Below the pieces are notes generated by a model. The model was not told the origin of the DNA. It did no database searches and saw only the letters and a list, made by a program, of their open reading frames with translations. The position numbers and the translations under genes were made by a program. A stretch of DNA of 64,000 bases, from contig NC_133770.1 of assembly GCF_003597395.2 (NCBI RefSeq), forward strand, positions 82,098,126 through 82,162,125, given 5' to 3'. This document shows positions 11,561-23,500 of this stretch, piece after piece. The stretch's first letter is position 1, and every line of letters begins with the position of its first letter. This DNA comes from Chelonoidis abingdonii. Its lineage: Eukaryota; Chordata; Testudines; Testudinidae.

Positions 11561-13549
11561 ATGAATGGGACTGATGGATCAGAATATGATGGGCTGAGTT
11601 AGGTTCAGATTATGTGTGGTTTAGCTGATCAACTAGTAGCATAAAGAAGTGAAAAGGTTGTTACAAATCCCAGAAACTAAGCTTTCAAATACTGATTTAT
11701 ATAATTTTGATCCCTATCATGAATGTTCCCACGTCCGCTGTTTCACTGTGGCTACAATCTGTTGGTTGGTACAGTCAAATGAAAAATCAGTTTTTAGACA
11801 ATGTCAGCTAATTGGTATTTTTTGTGGCTCAACATGTTAAGTTTGGATAAAAGCTTCAGGTTCACACAAAGCCTCAGCTGTTGGTGATCTGGAAAAGAGT
11901 CTTGTATCCATTGTTGAAATAATGTATTCAGTACATTATAATCTTCAATCAAAAGTATTAATTGGCTAACACGTAATCATGCCTTTGCTGCCAATATAAT
12001 TGATGAAATCCTGAGCAGAAGAAGAAGGTGAAGGTTGAGGAGGTATGAGCAAGGAAGCATTTGTTGTGGAGCGAAGTATAGGGATCCATTGGAAACATAT
12101 TGTTATCGTGTATGGAGCTTTTGCAATCTACACCACAGAGGACAGGAAGAAAGGTGTAACATCTATTTATAATTTACTACTCTACATGTATATTACAAAA
12201 AAAAATCCATTAAAATATCAGGAAGGTTGCCAAGTCAAGCACTGGTATGTTAGGAAATGCCAGAATTAAGGTTGCCTGTGCAACTTTAATTATCTCCAAT
12301 GTATGTATATACATAATGATACAATTACATGATCATAGACTCTTTTGTCCACAGGACCTCTGGCCCATTCACTGCATGGAATAGATGGTGCTGTGAAAAT
12401 GAATCAGGGTTATGTAGTGAAGGAGGCTGTTGTCTGTAGGACCCCTGCCTCATGTGTTGGAGGATTTGGAAGGTGTGTAGTGAATGAATTAGGGCATTGC
12501 AGGAAGAGAAAACTGGTCTCATGGGTAAGGCAGCTGAATGCTACCCTGGAGAAACTGATTCTGTTCCTGCGTCTGCCACAGAGTTCCTGAGTGATGCCAG
12601 GCAAGTCACCTACACCAAAGGTTTCGCAGTTTGCCATAATCTATGTGTTCCTCATTTTCTGGGTGCAACAGGTGCTATAGTAGTTACGCCACAGTCTATC
12701 TATTGGCAGTCAGGGCTCTAAGGAGCAGGAAGTGGTTCCCTGCCCAGCTGCTGGGGAAGCGCTCCTGCCCCCTCCACAGGGGCTCTGAGGAGAAGGAACC
12801 AGGCCTCAGCCCCAGGGGGTTGAGGAGGCTAAGAGGAGAAGGTTGCAGGGAGGCTGGATGGGGAGCAAGTCCCCAGACCCAGGGGATGCAGGATGCCAGG
12901 GGAAGGATGGGGATCAGGTCTCTGGCCCTGTGGGGATGAAGGAAGCTGGGGGAGGGTTGCAGGTGCTGGAAGGTTGCAGGGGCCCCTCATGAGAGAAATG
13001 CCTGGGAGCAAATTAATATTGTATTCAGTGCAGGTGTGAGGTAAATAAGGCCTGGGTGACACACTGAATATGGAGACTAAAAAGAAATATTGAATAGCTA
13101 CCCATTCATGGAATGAGGCAGGGGGCCTGTAGAAAAACATTATGTGAACATATTAATAATACTCATACCTGGTCTTACAAAGCGCTTTTCATCAGTAGAT
13201 CCCAAAGTGCTTCACCATCTTTAATGTATTGATCCCTACAACAGCCCTTTGAGGCAGTGCCATTATCCCCATGTGGGGGCTATATGCCCTATCACAAGAA
13301 TAGGAAGGGGCCAGAAAGGCCCCAGCAGCAGGGCTTGCTCCACCTCTCCATCCTGTCAGTCATGCATTGATAGGGAGAAGGGCTTTAAAAGGGAGGGAAC
13401 TGGAGGAAGCAAGGCACTAGACTGCAGGAGTGACTCCTGATGCTCCAGAGTGAATTCCTAGGCAGGAGATCGTCACCCCAACCCTGAGGAGCATACAGCA
13501 GACTCCGAGGGCAACGCAGACAGGCTGAGCCTGTCACAGAGGCCCAGCC
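11561..13549. other. Intergenic sequence, no gene recognised
   Basis: This is mostly unique-looking AT-rich DNA. At 12720-12990 there is a G-rich patch with degenerate GGGGATGCAGGATGCC-like repeats. At 13160-13285 there is a short segment resembling an old SINE/LINE tail (CAAAGTGCTTCACC, then CAACAGCCCTTTGAGGCA). Open frames here have no family resemblance. Confidence 0.5.
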
Positions 13550-13739
13550 CAGGGCTGGTGCAAAGATGTTTCGCGCCCTAGGCAAAACTTCCACCTTGCA
13601 CCTCCCCCTCCTGCGCTCCTGCCCTGAGGTGCCCTCCCATGCAGCTCCCCCCCCTGCTCTGAGGCACCCACCCCACCCCAGCTCACCCCTGCTCCGAGCA
13701 CGAGCACCCCGAGCATGCCGTCGCTGCTTCCCTTCTCCC

Positions 13740-14922
13740 CAGGGCTGGCTTTAGGAAGCACGGGGCCCAATTCGAACAGTTTCGATGGGGCCCCGGCAGG
13801 GAAGACAACGGGCATGGCTACACTTACATTTTTGCAGCGCTGGTAGTTACAGCTGTGGTCGTACAGCTGTGTAGGGCCAGCGCTGCAGTGTGTCCACACT
13901 GACAGCGACCAGCGCTGCAGTGTGGCCACATTTGCAGCATTTGCAGCGCTGTTGGGAGTGGTGCATTGTGGGCAGCTATCCCAGCGTTCAAGTGGCGCAA
14001 CGTGCTTTTCAAAAGAGGGAGGTGGGTGGGAGTGATGACAGGGAGCGTTGGGGACGATAGAGAGAGTAGATTTTTGGAGGCAGACACTGTGTGACAGCTC
14101 CCTGCCTTGCAAATTCTGGCCATTTTCCCCACCCTCTCTCAATCACTCTTAATGTAAAAGGCTTCAGCCAGATAAGCAGCTTCTCCGACGGACTCCTTCC
14201 CTCCCCCCCCGCCGTGCTGTTTGTCTCCTCAAGCAAACAGCTGTGAACATTCCAAAGCCTATGCTTCGCTGCTGCTGCAGCAAAGAGCAGCTGTGTTTGT
14301 TTTTTAGATAAGTAGCTCCAGGGAGTACCTTCCGGTTTGCTTGTATACAGGAATTGTGGATACCTCCTAATACCCGCGCTGTTATTGGCCTCCAGGTGAG
14401 TGTCCACACCTGATGAGGCAGCGCTGCATCAGCAGCTCTGGATCGCTATACCCGTAGCAGACCAGGTGTACAGCCAGCGCTGCAGGAAGGGAGTTGCCAG
14501 CACTGGCTTGAGCTCTTTAAGTGTGGACACCTGGTAAAGTGCAGCACTGTAACCCCCTCACAGCGCTGCAACTTGCAAGCGTAGGCCAAGCCCAAAAAAA
14601 AAAAAAAACCACGTAAAAAAAACACATGGGCTGTACTCATTGGACGGTGCTCCGAGTCTTCGGCGTCACTTCGGCAGGGGTCCTTCACTCGCTCCAGATC
14701 TTTGGCGGCACTGAAGGACCCACCGCCGAAGTGCCACCGAAGACCCAGAACAAGTGAAGGACCCACCGCAGAAGTGCTGCTGAAGACTCGGAGCACCACC
14801 ACGTGAGTAAAAATTAAAAAGGTGCCTCTAGCTAGGGAAGAGATTCTCACTGGGCGCGGGGCCCTCTTAGGCGCGGGGCCCAATTCGGGGGAATTGGTGG
14901 AATTGGCCTAAAGCCGGCCCTG
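13740..14922. mobile_element. hAT element with 8-bp target duplication, itself split
   Basis: The ends are CAGGGCTGGCTTTAGG and the inverted CCTAAAGCCGGCCCTG. A perfect 8-bp duplication CTTCTCCC lies at 13732-13739 and 14923-14930. The arms also pair as GGGGCCCAATTCG on both sides. Its middle is occupied by a different element (13810-14593). The remaining right half has CGAAGTGCC/GAAGAC repeats typical of GC-rich turtle MITEs. Confidence 0.85.
13810..14593. mobile_element. Innermost DNA transposon, 784 bp, with ~33-bp terminal inverted repeats
   Basis: The left end GGGCATGGCTACACTTACAT is followed by TTTTGCAGCGCTG. The right end reads CAGCGCTGCAACTTGCAAGC followed by GTAGGCCAAGCCC. The two are imperfect inverted repeats of about 33 bp. 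CAGCGCTG motifs recur many times internally. No intact frame is present. It interrupts the hAT element around it and is therefore the youngest of the three layers. Confidence 0.8.
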
Positions 14923-15203
14923 CTTCTCCCCTCTCCCAGGCTTGCGGCACCTAAGCTGATTGGTGCTGCAAGCCTGGGAGGCGGGAGAAGTGAAGCAGCC
15001 ACAGCGTGCTCGGGGAGGAGGCGGGGCAGGGGTGAGCTGGGGCGGGGAGCTCCTCTGCCTGCTGCTTCCCCTCCTTACTTGCTGCAGACGGCCCTCCCCA
15101 CGCTCCCTTGCCCCAGCTCCCTCCATCTAAATGCTGGCGGCAACCAGGGTGGCCGAAGATCCGGCCGCTGTGGTTGCTGCCGAAGAAAATGGCACCCCCT
15201 CCC

Positions 15204-15252
15204 AAATCCCAGTGCCCTAGGCAACTGCTAGTTACCTAGGGCACTGGGATTT
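15204..15252. repeat. 22-bp arm palindrome
   Basis: The left arm 15204-15225 pairs with the right arm 15231-15252 with one mismatch around the 5-base loop TGCTA. The arms contain CCCAGTGCCCTAGG and its inverse. It could extrude a cruciform and is probably the fold of a MITE end. Confidence 0.85.
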
Positions 15253-15559
15253 GAGGGGCGTCATTTTCCCAAACCCATTACCTTGGCACTAGATTGTTGG
15301 CAGCACTGTAGAGTCACCCCTCCTTTCTCCTGGGATCTCAGAGTGAGAGTATCCCAAAGGTGTGGGTGGTTTGTGACTTCCATTTTGATCCCGCAACCAG
15401 AGAGACTTTTAAGGAGCCCAACAAAGGGGCAGAACCCACCTACCCGTGCCATGAATATTAGGGAAAAAGAGCTGGTGTTGTGACCACTCCAGTGTAGGTA
15501 ACTGGGAATGGTCAGGTTCACCCACCCCTGAGGGAGGAACCACCAGGACTATGTTACAC

Positions 15560-15710
15560 CTCATTTGACAAATGGGGAATTGAGGTGCACAGAGAGGCTA
15601 AGTGATCTGCCCAGTGTCTCATAAGAAATTTGTTGCAGAACAGAGACTTGAAGCCATGTCTCACAAATCCTGGGCTAGGACCTAACCACTGGACCATCCT
15701 TTCTTTGTGT
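15560..15710. repeat. MIR-like SINE fragment
   Basis: It carries the familiar series TTTGACAAATGGGGAATTGAGG, AGAGGCTAAGTGATCTGCCC, ACAGAGACTTGAAGCC and CCTAACCACTGGACCATCC. That is the layout of amniote MIR/CORE-SINE copies. It is diverged and non-coding. Confidence 0.6.
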
Positions 15711-16359
15711 AATTAAAGATTTTATCATAATGAATATTCGCAAGAGGAGCCAAATTAAGGTTGCACAGTCAACTTTAATTCTGTCATTTTCTATCTTTGG
15801 AGGGCTTGACTTTACAATTTGAACAGTCTTTTAATGCAGCTTTTTAATATAATTAGTACAAAAATAAGATATAAATACAGAATTTCCTCCTTCACCCTGA
15901 CATAGTCAGTTAGCAAGTTACACATTGGCAGCATGGCAGAGAGGAGACTTCAGGGAGGACTGGAATGAGGGATGAGGAGGAGCTTTGCAGATTAAACTAG
16001 GACAGGCATTCCAAGCATAAGGGACAATATCCAAACTATGTCCACATCCTGCCATTTCTTCCTTCTCGCCACATCTAAGATCCGGCCTTTTCTCTATCCC
16101 TACCAGAGAGGTAAATTTAACAGCATTTTGTGAAGATGTGGCTGAGTGAGCAGCCATTCTGGTGCATGCAGCACTCTTGCCCTGCTGAGGTCAGTCACAA
16201 TGAAAGCTGCTGGGCTTGGCACGCCCTCTCCTGGATCACCAATAAAGGCTTGCTCTGTCCTGTGTGTGTTGTTTGTTGTGCCTGCAGGTGGATTGCTAGG
16301 TGCTAAGACTGACTGGGCGCTGGTTCCTGGCAACACCAAGCAGTCAAGGCCGAGTCTCA

Positions 16360-16731
16360 GGCCATGTCTACACGAGGCCTTAAATTCGAATTAAACGGCT
16401 TTAATTCGAATTTATGGGAAGGCACCCATCCACATGAGCAGCCTCTCATTCGAATTAAAGGGCTATTTTAAAATCGATTTTTAGTACTCCTACTAAAGCC
16501 ACAGGCGTAACACTAAAATCGAATTTACTAATTCAAATTAGTGCAGTGTGGACGAAATCGAAGTTAATCCCGCGCCTCCAGGAGCTATCCAACAGATCAC
16601 ACTGACGCCACTCTGGACAGACTCAACTCCTATGCACTGGCCAGGTAAACAGGAAAAGACCCTGGAGGTTTGAATCAGTTTCCTGTTTGTCCACCGTGGG
16701 GCTCTGAGCAGCAGTTAATGCAGCTGCACTA
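16360..16731. mobile_element. Harbinger-like element, cut by assembly gap
   Basis: It starts GGCCATGTCTACACGAGGCC and has AATTCGAATTAAA blocks. Its inner part (CTATGCACTGGCCAGGTAAA, then CAGGAAAAGACC) aligns by eye with 6113-6150 of the large Harbinger-like element. The right portion disappears into the N run at 16732. Confidence 0.65.
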
Positions 16732-16831
16732 NNNNNNNNNNNNNNNNNNNNNNNNNNNNNNNNNNNNNNNNNNNNNNNNNNNNNNNNNNNNNNNNNNNNN
16801 NNNNNNNNNNNNNNNNNNNNNNNNNNNNNNN
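16732..16831. other. Assembly gap of 100 N
   Basis: Exactly 100 N are present, which usually denotes a gap of unknown size. The left flank is inside a Harbinger-like element and the right flank is inside an LTR, so repeats probably caused the break. Confidence 0.99.
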
Positions 16832-17271
16832 CTTCTTCCTTAGCCTTAACCAGGGAACTCAAAGTCTTAAAAGAAAACTTTATATAAAAGAAAAGAGAAA
16901 ACATTAAATATGATCTCTGCATCAAGTTGACAATACACAGGGCTCTTGCTAAAGAAAAATATATAAAACGCCTTATTCAAAAGAGATCAAATTCATTCAG
17001 CACATAACACAAGTAAATTACAAAAAAAAACAACAGCGTTTTTTCTACCTTTGTACTTACAACTTTGAAACTGAAGATTAGAAGCTTACAGATAGAAAAG
17101 ATCCCCTCTCATAGCTGAGAGCCAGACAAAAGACACAGACCCAAAAAATTCCCTCCCCTGAGCTTTGAAAAATCTGGTTTCCTGATTGGTCCTCTGGTCA
17201 GGTGTTTGGTTTCCTTTGTTAACCCTTTACAGGTAAATGAAACATTAACCCTTAGCTATCTGTTTATGACA
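16832..17271 (-). mobile_element. LTR fragment (TGTCATAAAC family), truncated by gap
   Basis: The sequence matches 35770-36255 closely: TTAGCCTTAACCAG, then AACTTTATATAAAAG, CTCATAGC..GAGAG, GATTGGTCCTCTGGTCAG, TAACCCTTTACAGGTAAA, and TATCTGTTTATGACA at the end. It lies in the minus orientation if TGTCATAAAC is taken as the LTR start. The other end is lost in the gap. Confidence 0.85.
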
Positions 17272-20210
17272 CCATCCCTGCAGTTTGCATCCTACCTCAC
17301 GAAGATGAAAAACACAGCGCACTAGTGAATAATTTTAAAACAGTGGAGTAGACAATTTGATTTTTCTTGAAACATTTGGAAGTCGGGATGATGTAAAAAT
17401 TGTTTAGTATTTGATATCCATTTGAAAATGGAACATTTCTGGTCCTACCTTCACCATAGCTATAAGTTGGACCTCCTGATCATAGGAATGACAAGTTGTG
17501 AACTTTACCTAGATTATTAGGAGTTGATGGCATTAGGGAAGTAGTTTTTCCTAGATTTGCATTAAGTCTTGGATTCAACCTCAGATCACAGTCATAAAGC
17601 ACCATGATCTCCACAAACCACCAAACAGGACAATTTTCTATCATTTTATTATATTAAAATAAGAACACAGACTTGCTGACACTGTTTATCCCTATTTCTC
17701 AGATGAATAGTTCCACTAGTATAAAAGGTATTTTCATAATAATTCCAAATCAGCTGATTGCTTGGAGCACCAGAATTTTTAATGACTTACTATTTCAAAA
17801 ATATGTAAATTGACTCATCACCCATCATCTCTTTAGATACGTAAATTTATCAAAAAAGATGCCACTTTTCCTTCTTGAGATATAGACAAGCCCTGATGCT
17901 TAGTTTTATGTGCACAAATCTGGGTTTCCAGTACTGGCGATTTTAAATGCACTGCTTTGTTTTCCTTACCATGGCTGAGAGAAGCACTAGACAAATGATT
18001 ATGTGTGTGGCAATACAAGAAGTTACACTGGTATAGTTAAATTGCTATAGTTATACGGCTATAACTCCTCATGTGGAATCAGAGTGCCTTTTTCTGGTTT
18101 AGCTTATGTTGGTTTGGAAGTGGTTTAAGTGAAACTGGAGAAAGCCACTCTTATGCCATAATAAGAACATCCATGTATACCACTATAACTCTAGTGATTT
18201 AAGAATACCAGTATAGCTTCTTGTGTGGGTGACAATCCCTACATTTATTGAGGGTGGTGTGGGGCATTAAGGTCTATCACAGGACTAAATCAGGTGATCT
18301 AGTCCTGGCTCTGCTAACTTTCTCTGTGACCTGGCCAAGTCACTTAACCTGCCTTTGCCTACTTCACAGGGATGCTCGCTAAAATCTATAACATCTATGA
18401 AATTCTCTACTGGAAGATGTAGAAACGTCAACTATTTTCTTGTGTGTTACTGTTAAGCATAAATACCACAAAAAGACTGCAGCATCAAGGTTTAATATTA
18501 ATGTTTCTGAGATAGAGTAACTAACTTTTCTTAATAATCCTAGAATATGTATATTATTTGTATAGTTATGGGGCCATTCCACATAACATACCGGTCATAC
18601 TTTGAACTCTAGTACTGGTAACTGGGAAGCAGACGTTGAGTCATTAGATTAACTGTCCACCAAACATGATATCTTGGCTGAGTGATACATTATGGGACTG
18701 ATCCTCCTCTTGTTTACACTGATATTAATTCTCTTTGTCAGCGTGTAACCTTTGGGTGGGCTAGAGATTACTTCATTGCCCTTCTCCAGCGTCTAAAAAA
18801 ACGTGCAACTCCCATAGAAAAGTAGCTGGAGACCCAGAGTTGAGTCTCTAAGGATTTTCAGCAAGGATTGCACAGGGTCAACCTCCTCACATTCAAGTCT
18901 CAAAAAGAACTAAAGAAATTAAAACAACTTTATAAAATCTTATGATAAACAAATCTAATTTTTACTGCATAACATGGCTAGTTTATAATCCACAGACATT
19001 ATCTACACAGTTAAACATAAACATCAAGAAAAATTAAAATCTCAACAGTTCAGTTCCCACAGAAACACAATGAGAAGAAACAGAATTCCCAAAAGCTTAG
19101 GTTGACTTCCCCTAAGTCTCAGTTAGAGTCTTTGATCACCAAATCTATACAGGCTGCTGAGTCTAAAATAACATCTTCCCTCCACTTGCTTATAGCAATC
19201 TTCAGTTGGAATCCATGCAGACTCTTCCTCTGCTGAAATCACTGTTTGCCAGTCAGCTAACTGATTAACCAATCACTCAGTTAAGTGTATAGATTTAAAA
19301 AAAACAAACCACCCAGTTACAAGAAAATACAAAACTGAGAATAGTAAAATATAAATGACTCTTTCCCTATTACTACATTTAAAGAAAAGTTGGTGAATCA
19401 TGCTAGTTGAGACAATTTAAAACAATTTGGCTAAAATCAAAACAACATTCAACGCATACAATTAAAATAGAATAAATTATTTTCCCCTCCCAATTTCCCC
19501 TTGCTATAATTAACATTGCCCAGTAACAATGTCACTAACCTGCTGAAAAATGCTTCAGAGTTAGAGAAAGCAGCCTGCTCTCTGCTCCTGGCCTCAGCTT
19601 CTCCCAACTTAAGCTTCTCCCAGCTGCCCCTGCCCTGACTGCTTACCTTCATGAAGTCTGACCCCCAGCAACAGAAGAACCTATTGGAGCATATCCCAAA
19701 CTACCACACCCAATTCCAGAAAGCTTCTGGAAGATTCAGCCTAGCAACAATGACCTAGATACAACTCACTCTTACCTCCCCCCATGGGTCTTTCAGAGAG
19801 ATACCTTCCTATTAGGCACAGGGGTTACATGTGGATTTACTCTTACTATATACACTAGGATGGGAGAAGAATCTTTAAGCTGGTAATAATGTATTTTTCC
19901 TCACTTGCAAAAGGCTGCACAGACTATTTTGTAACAAGATGGGTCAACTGCAAAGTTGGCTTTCAGTTTGGGACAGTTGTGAAGTCACAGAGAAGCCTTC
20001 ATTTTAGGCCTCAATCTGTCAGCATCCTATTCCCAGCGTGCTCTTCTGACCTTACTCCCCATGCAATCCACCATTTCACTTTGAAAAAGGAACAAAGGGA
20101 CATTCCAGCATCACAGCAATCAGTGCCCTTCCATCTGCCTTTCTCCTCTCCCACCAGACAAGCCCCAGATCCCCTGCCCAGTTACTAAATTGTCTTGTCC
20201 CTATATTACT
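17272..20210. other. Intergenic sequence, no gene recognised
   Basis: AT-rich DNA. At 18024-18240 there is an inverted-repeat-like stretch (ACTGGTATAGTTAAATTGC against ACCAGTATAGCTTC) that resembles a short DNA transposon. About 18740-19830 has the look of old repetitive DNA but I cannot assign it. No supported exon. Confidence 0.45.
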
Positions 20211-20218
20211 ACCTACAT

Positions 20219-20511
20219 CAGGGGTCGGTAACCTTTCAGAAGTGGTGTGCCAAGTCTTCACTTATTCACTCTGATTTAAGGTTTCATGTGCCAGTAATAC
20301 ATTTTAATGTTTTTAGAAGGTCTCTTTCTATAAGTCTATAATATATAATTAAACTATTGTTATATGTAAAGTAAATACAGTTTTTAAAATGTTTAAGAAG
20401 CTTCATTTAAAATTAAATTAAAATGCAGAGCTCCCCGGACTGGTGGCCAGGACCTGGACAGTGTGAGTGCCACTGAAAATCAGCTCGCGTGCCGTAGGTT
20501 GCTTACCCCTG
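20219..20511. mobile_element. Non-autonomous hAT element, 293 bp
   Basis: The ends are CAGGGGTCGGTAACCTTTC and the inverted TAGGTTGCTTACCCCTG. A perfect 8-bp target duplication ACCTACAT sits at 20211-20218 and 20512-20519. Unlike the other hAT copies here, the interior is AT-rich. Confidence 0.9.
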
Positions 20512-20519
20512 ACCTACAT

Positions 20520-23500
20520 AGTTTCCTGCCAACTGTTTTATTTCACCCAGAGCCTTACAAAACCTGGGGCTTACTCTTGGTAGAACATAAACATCTAAAG
20601 CTTGTTTGGAGATGGGAATAAAAATCATGTTGTTCAATGTAATATTTGATAGATGTTTTCCTGAACAGATGCTCAGTTATTTTTTGCTAGTGATTATAAC
20701 CTCTGGCAGCCAACAAGATGTTAATTAGGATTTAAGGAAGTAACAGACCTAAGGAGAAAGAGGCTTCCCTCCAGGTTACCAGAGTACGGTGGTGGAAGAG
20801 CTTATGGGGTAGCTGGTGCTGTGAAGTTAAAAACCTGTTTGCATATTGGAGCTAAGACTTTGCATAGATAATTTTTTTTATATAGAACTAGGGTCCTGTA
20901 TGTCTGTCCCATGGCTTTTTGCATCGGGGTCTAGCATATAGCTGAGCTGGCAATAATTTGAGCAAAAATTTTCATGCAAGTCTATGCAAAATTTTCAACC
21001 AATTATTTAGCATATTTCACACTGTCCTAAATTGTCTATTTTTGCAAAGGTTATGAGGAATTGACAATTAATCATAGCAAAACCTGTGAAAACAAAAACA
21101 ATCTACCTGTGTGAATTTTAGCAGAGGTGTCCTCCAACAGATGCAACATTTTCAGAAGCACCTAAATGACTTAGGAGCCTGTTTAATTTTCAAAAGTCAC
21201 TCAGTGACCTCAGAGCCTAAGTCTCATGGACAGTCAATGGGATTTAGGCTCCTAAATGACTGAGTAACTTTTAAAATGGGGCTTGGGTTCCTAAATCATG
21301 TAGGTGCTTTTGAAAATGTTACCAATGGCATGATAGATGAAGCCTAAGGCTGAGGTAGGGAGCCCTGAGTTCTGCTCTCACAATTGCTACTAAAAGCCAT
21401 TAATACTTTGCAGTTACACAGCACTATTAAATAATAGGCTGTTAGTAGGAAAATATTGTTATTCATACCTTACGGATGGAGAGATTGAGAGTCAGAAGCT
21501 TGTCACTTGGTAACATTTTCAAACACCTCAGTGACTTAGGAAGCTACACCTCATTTTTAGACTTTATTTTGGAAGTTACAGGTTTCACTGAAAGAAAATG
21601 AGACGTAAGCCTTGTGTACCTGGTAGCGTTTTCAACATTTTTGTTGTTGCTGTCGCTATACAGATCAAACAAAACAAAAAAAGCATAGCTACATTGCTTT
21701 GCCAAAAGCAGCTTCAGCTACTTCCCCTGTGAATCATAGCATCCAGGCAGTACTGCTCTTTCTCAAAATAAGCACACAGCATTTTGGGCAGGGATCCCAA
21801 GGTGCAATGTTCTGCTAGGCTCAATGTGTTATAGGCTGTTTATTGCAGTGGATTGTGGGACACCTAGTGGAACCGAGTGGAATTCTAGGACTTGAGGTCA
21901 AACTCATGATTCCGTCCACAGTCTCTCACAATTCGTTAGAGTTTTGCTAGCCAGTACGTTTTCAAACTGTTTCGGGATCAAACAAATTTTCAAACCAATG
22001 TCAGGTAGGATGGAGGAAAAACTATTGCAAGCACTTTCACCCTCTGCCCTTAGCCAGTGACAGGAACAAAATAAAACCTACATCTCACCCCTCTACTCCA
22101 GGGCAGCAGACACCACTCCCACCCTCTCATTCAAATCCCTCCTAAAAAAATAAAAATAATCTCCTTTTACAGAACCTTTCCCAGAGCCGCAAGATAGCGG
22201 CAGCAATGATGAATGCCTTGTCTAGCCCAGGATTTAAAGGTTTGACATTAGCTCAAGCTACGAGAGTAGTTAGCTCAGTTAATTTAACACCTTCTAAAAC
22301 TCTAGCCAACACAAAGCAGTTGTACTTTAGAATGTAATAAACTGGTCAAGTTAACTAGGGGAAATGTTGGCTTTAGTACAAATCTAACATCACATTTTTA
22401 AATCCTAGGGCTCCTCTATGCTTATGTTACAGCAGCTCAGCTGCGCTGTAGCACTTCAGTGTAGAAATTACCTATGCCAATGGGAGGATTGTTCCCTACA
22501 ATATACACTCCAGTGCTTTGTAAATTGTGCTAAATTGTGCAGCGCTAAATTGAAAATGCCCAAGCAATGGGGTTTCCAATGACTCCTTTAAGGTACTACA
22601 CCATAGTCCAGCATCTCACTCAAAAAGATTTTGCTGATGTTCAGCCTCAAATTTTCCCCTTGATAATCCGTCTGTCACTGTACTACCCACATGCAATTTT
22701 AACAAGTCATGATTCCTCATTGAGAATTGAACCTGGAATCTCCAGTGCTAATAGGATGAACCTCTGCCACTTGAGCTAAAGGAATAGTTCCATTATCTGA
22801 CAGATGTAATAGACTAATGTCCTCTGTGGATCAGCCACTAGAGGGGGATACCTAACACAGTGAACAGGCACACAATGAAGCATGAAGAGCTGCTGTAAAT
22901 AAAAATATCCTCCACTCCAAATTAACTCCAAGCGACACTCCCATTAGTTTCCCCGTTTAAAAGAAAACACACACGCATTTGGATTGCTAAACTTCATATT
23001 GTATTTAAATAAACTGAATTTGAAAGAAAAAAAATGATATGGCTTTACACTGCAAATTATTTTTACACAACTGTAAACATGCATATGTTTAGCCTATAAT
23101 AAAGTAAACTATGCAAATAAACTTTAGGCACAGTATTCTCCAAATAGTTATATGTACTTCAATTTTGTATTATTCCTGAGTACCCATTTCTCTGACCCTA
23201 GAGAAAAAAACACAAGTGAGAACGTTTTCCTATCAGCCTTTCCTCTTAAACCAATTGGTTAAGTCTGGTTTCTGAGAACATGGGATGTTCCAATTTGTTT
23301 TGCTGGATCATCAAGGCATACAGCATGGGTACACGAGAAGCCATAAAACCTTTTGAGGGAGTGGGATACAAGTGTGGCCTATACTGACCTTTCTGATATG
23401 TATATTTTAGGTCTTCTGGCTTGATGAGGGCTGACTCAGTACATGATCATAGGCAATGTCTGGTGTATTCCTTTTTGTGTTGTCTTATCCCCTTTTAAAC

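Larger units (their letters stand above)
13550..15265. mobile_element. Outer hAT-like element, interrupted, right end unclear
   Basis: The left end CAGGGCTGGTGCAAAGATG followed by CGCGCCCTAGGCAAAAC resembles a GC-rich non-autonomous hAT. It is broken at 13740 by another element and resumes at 14923 after a duplicated CTTCTCCC. It continues to the palindrome at 15204-15252, which again carries CCCTAGGCAA. I could not find a matching right terminal repeat or an outer target duplication, so the right end is an estimate. Confidence 0.5.
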
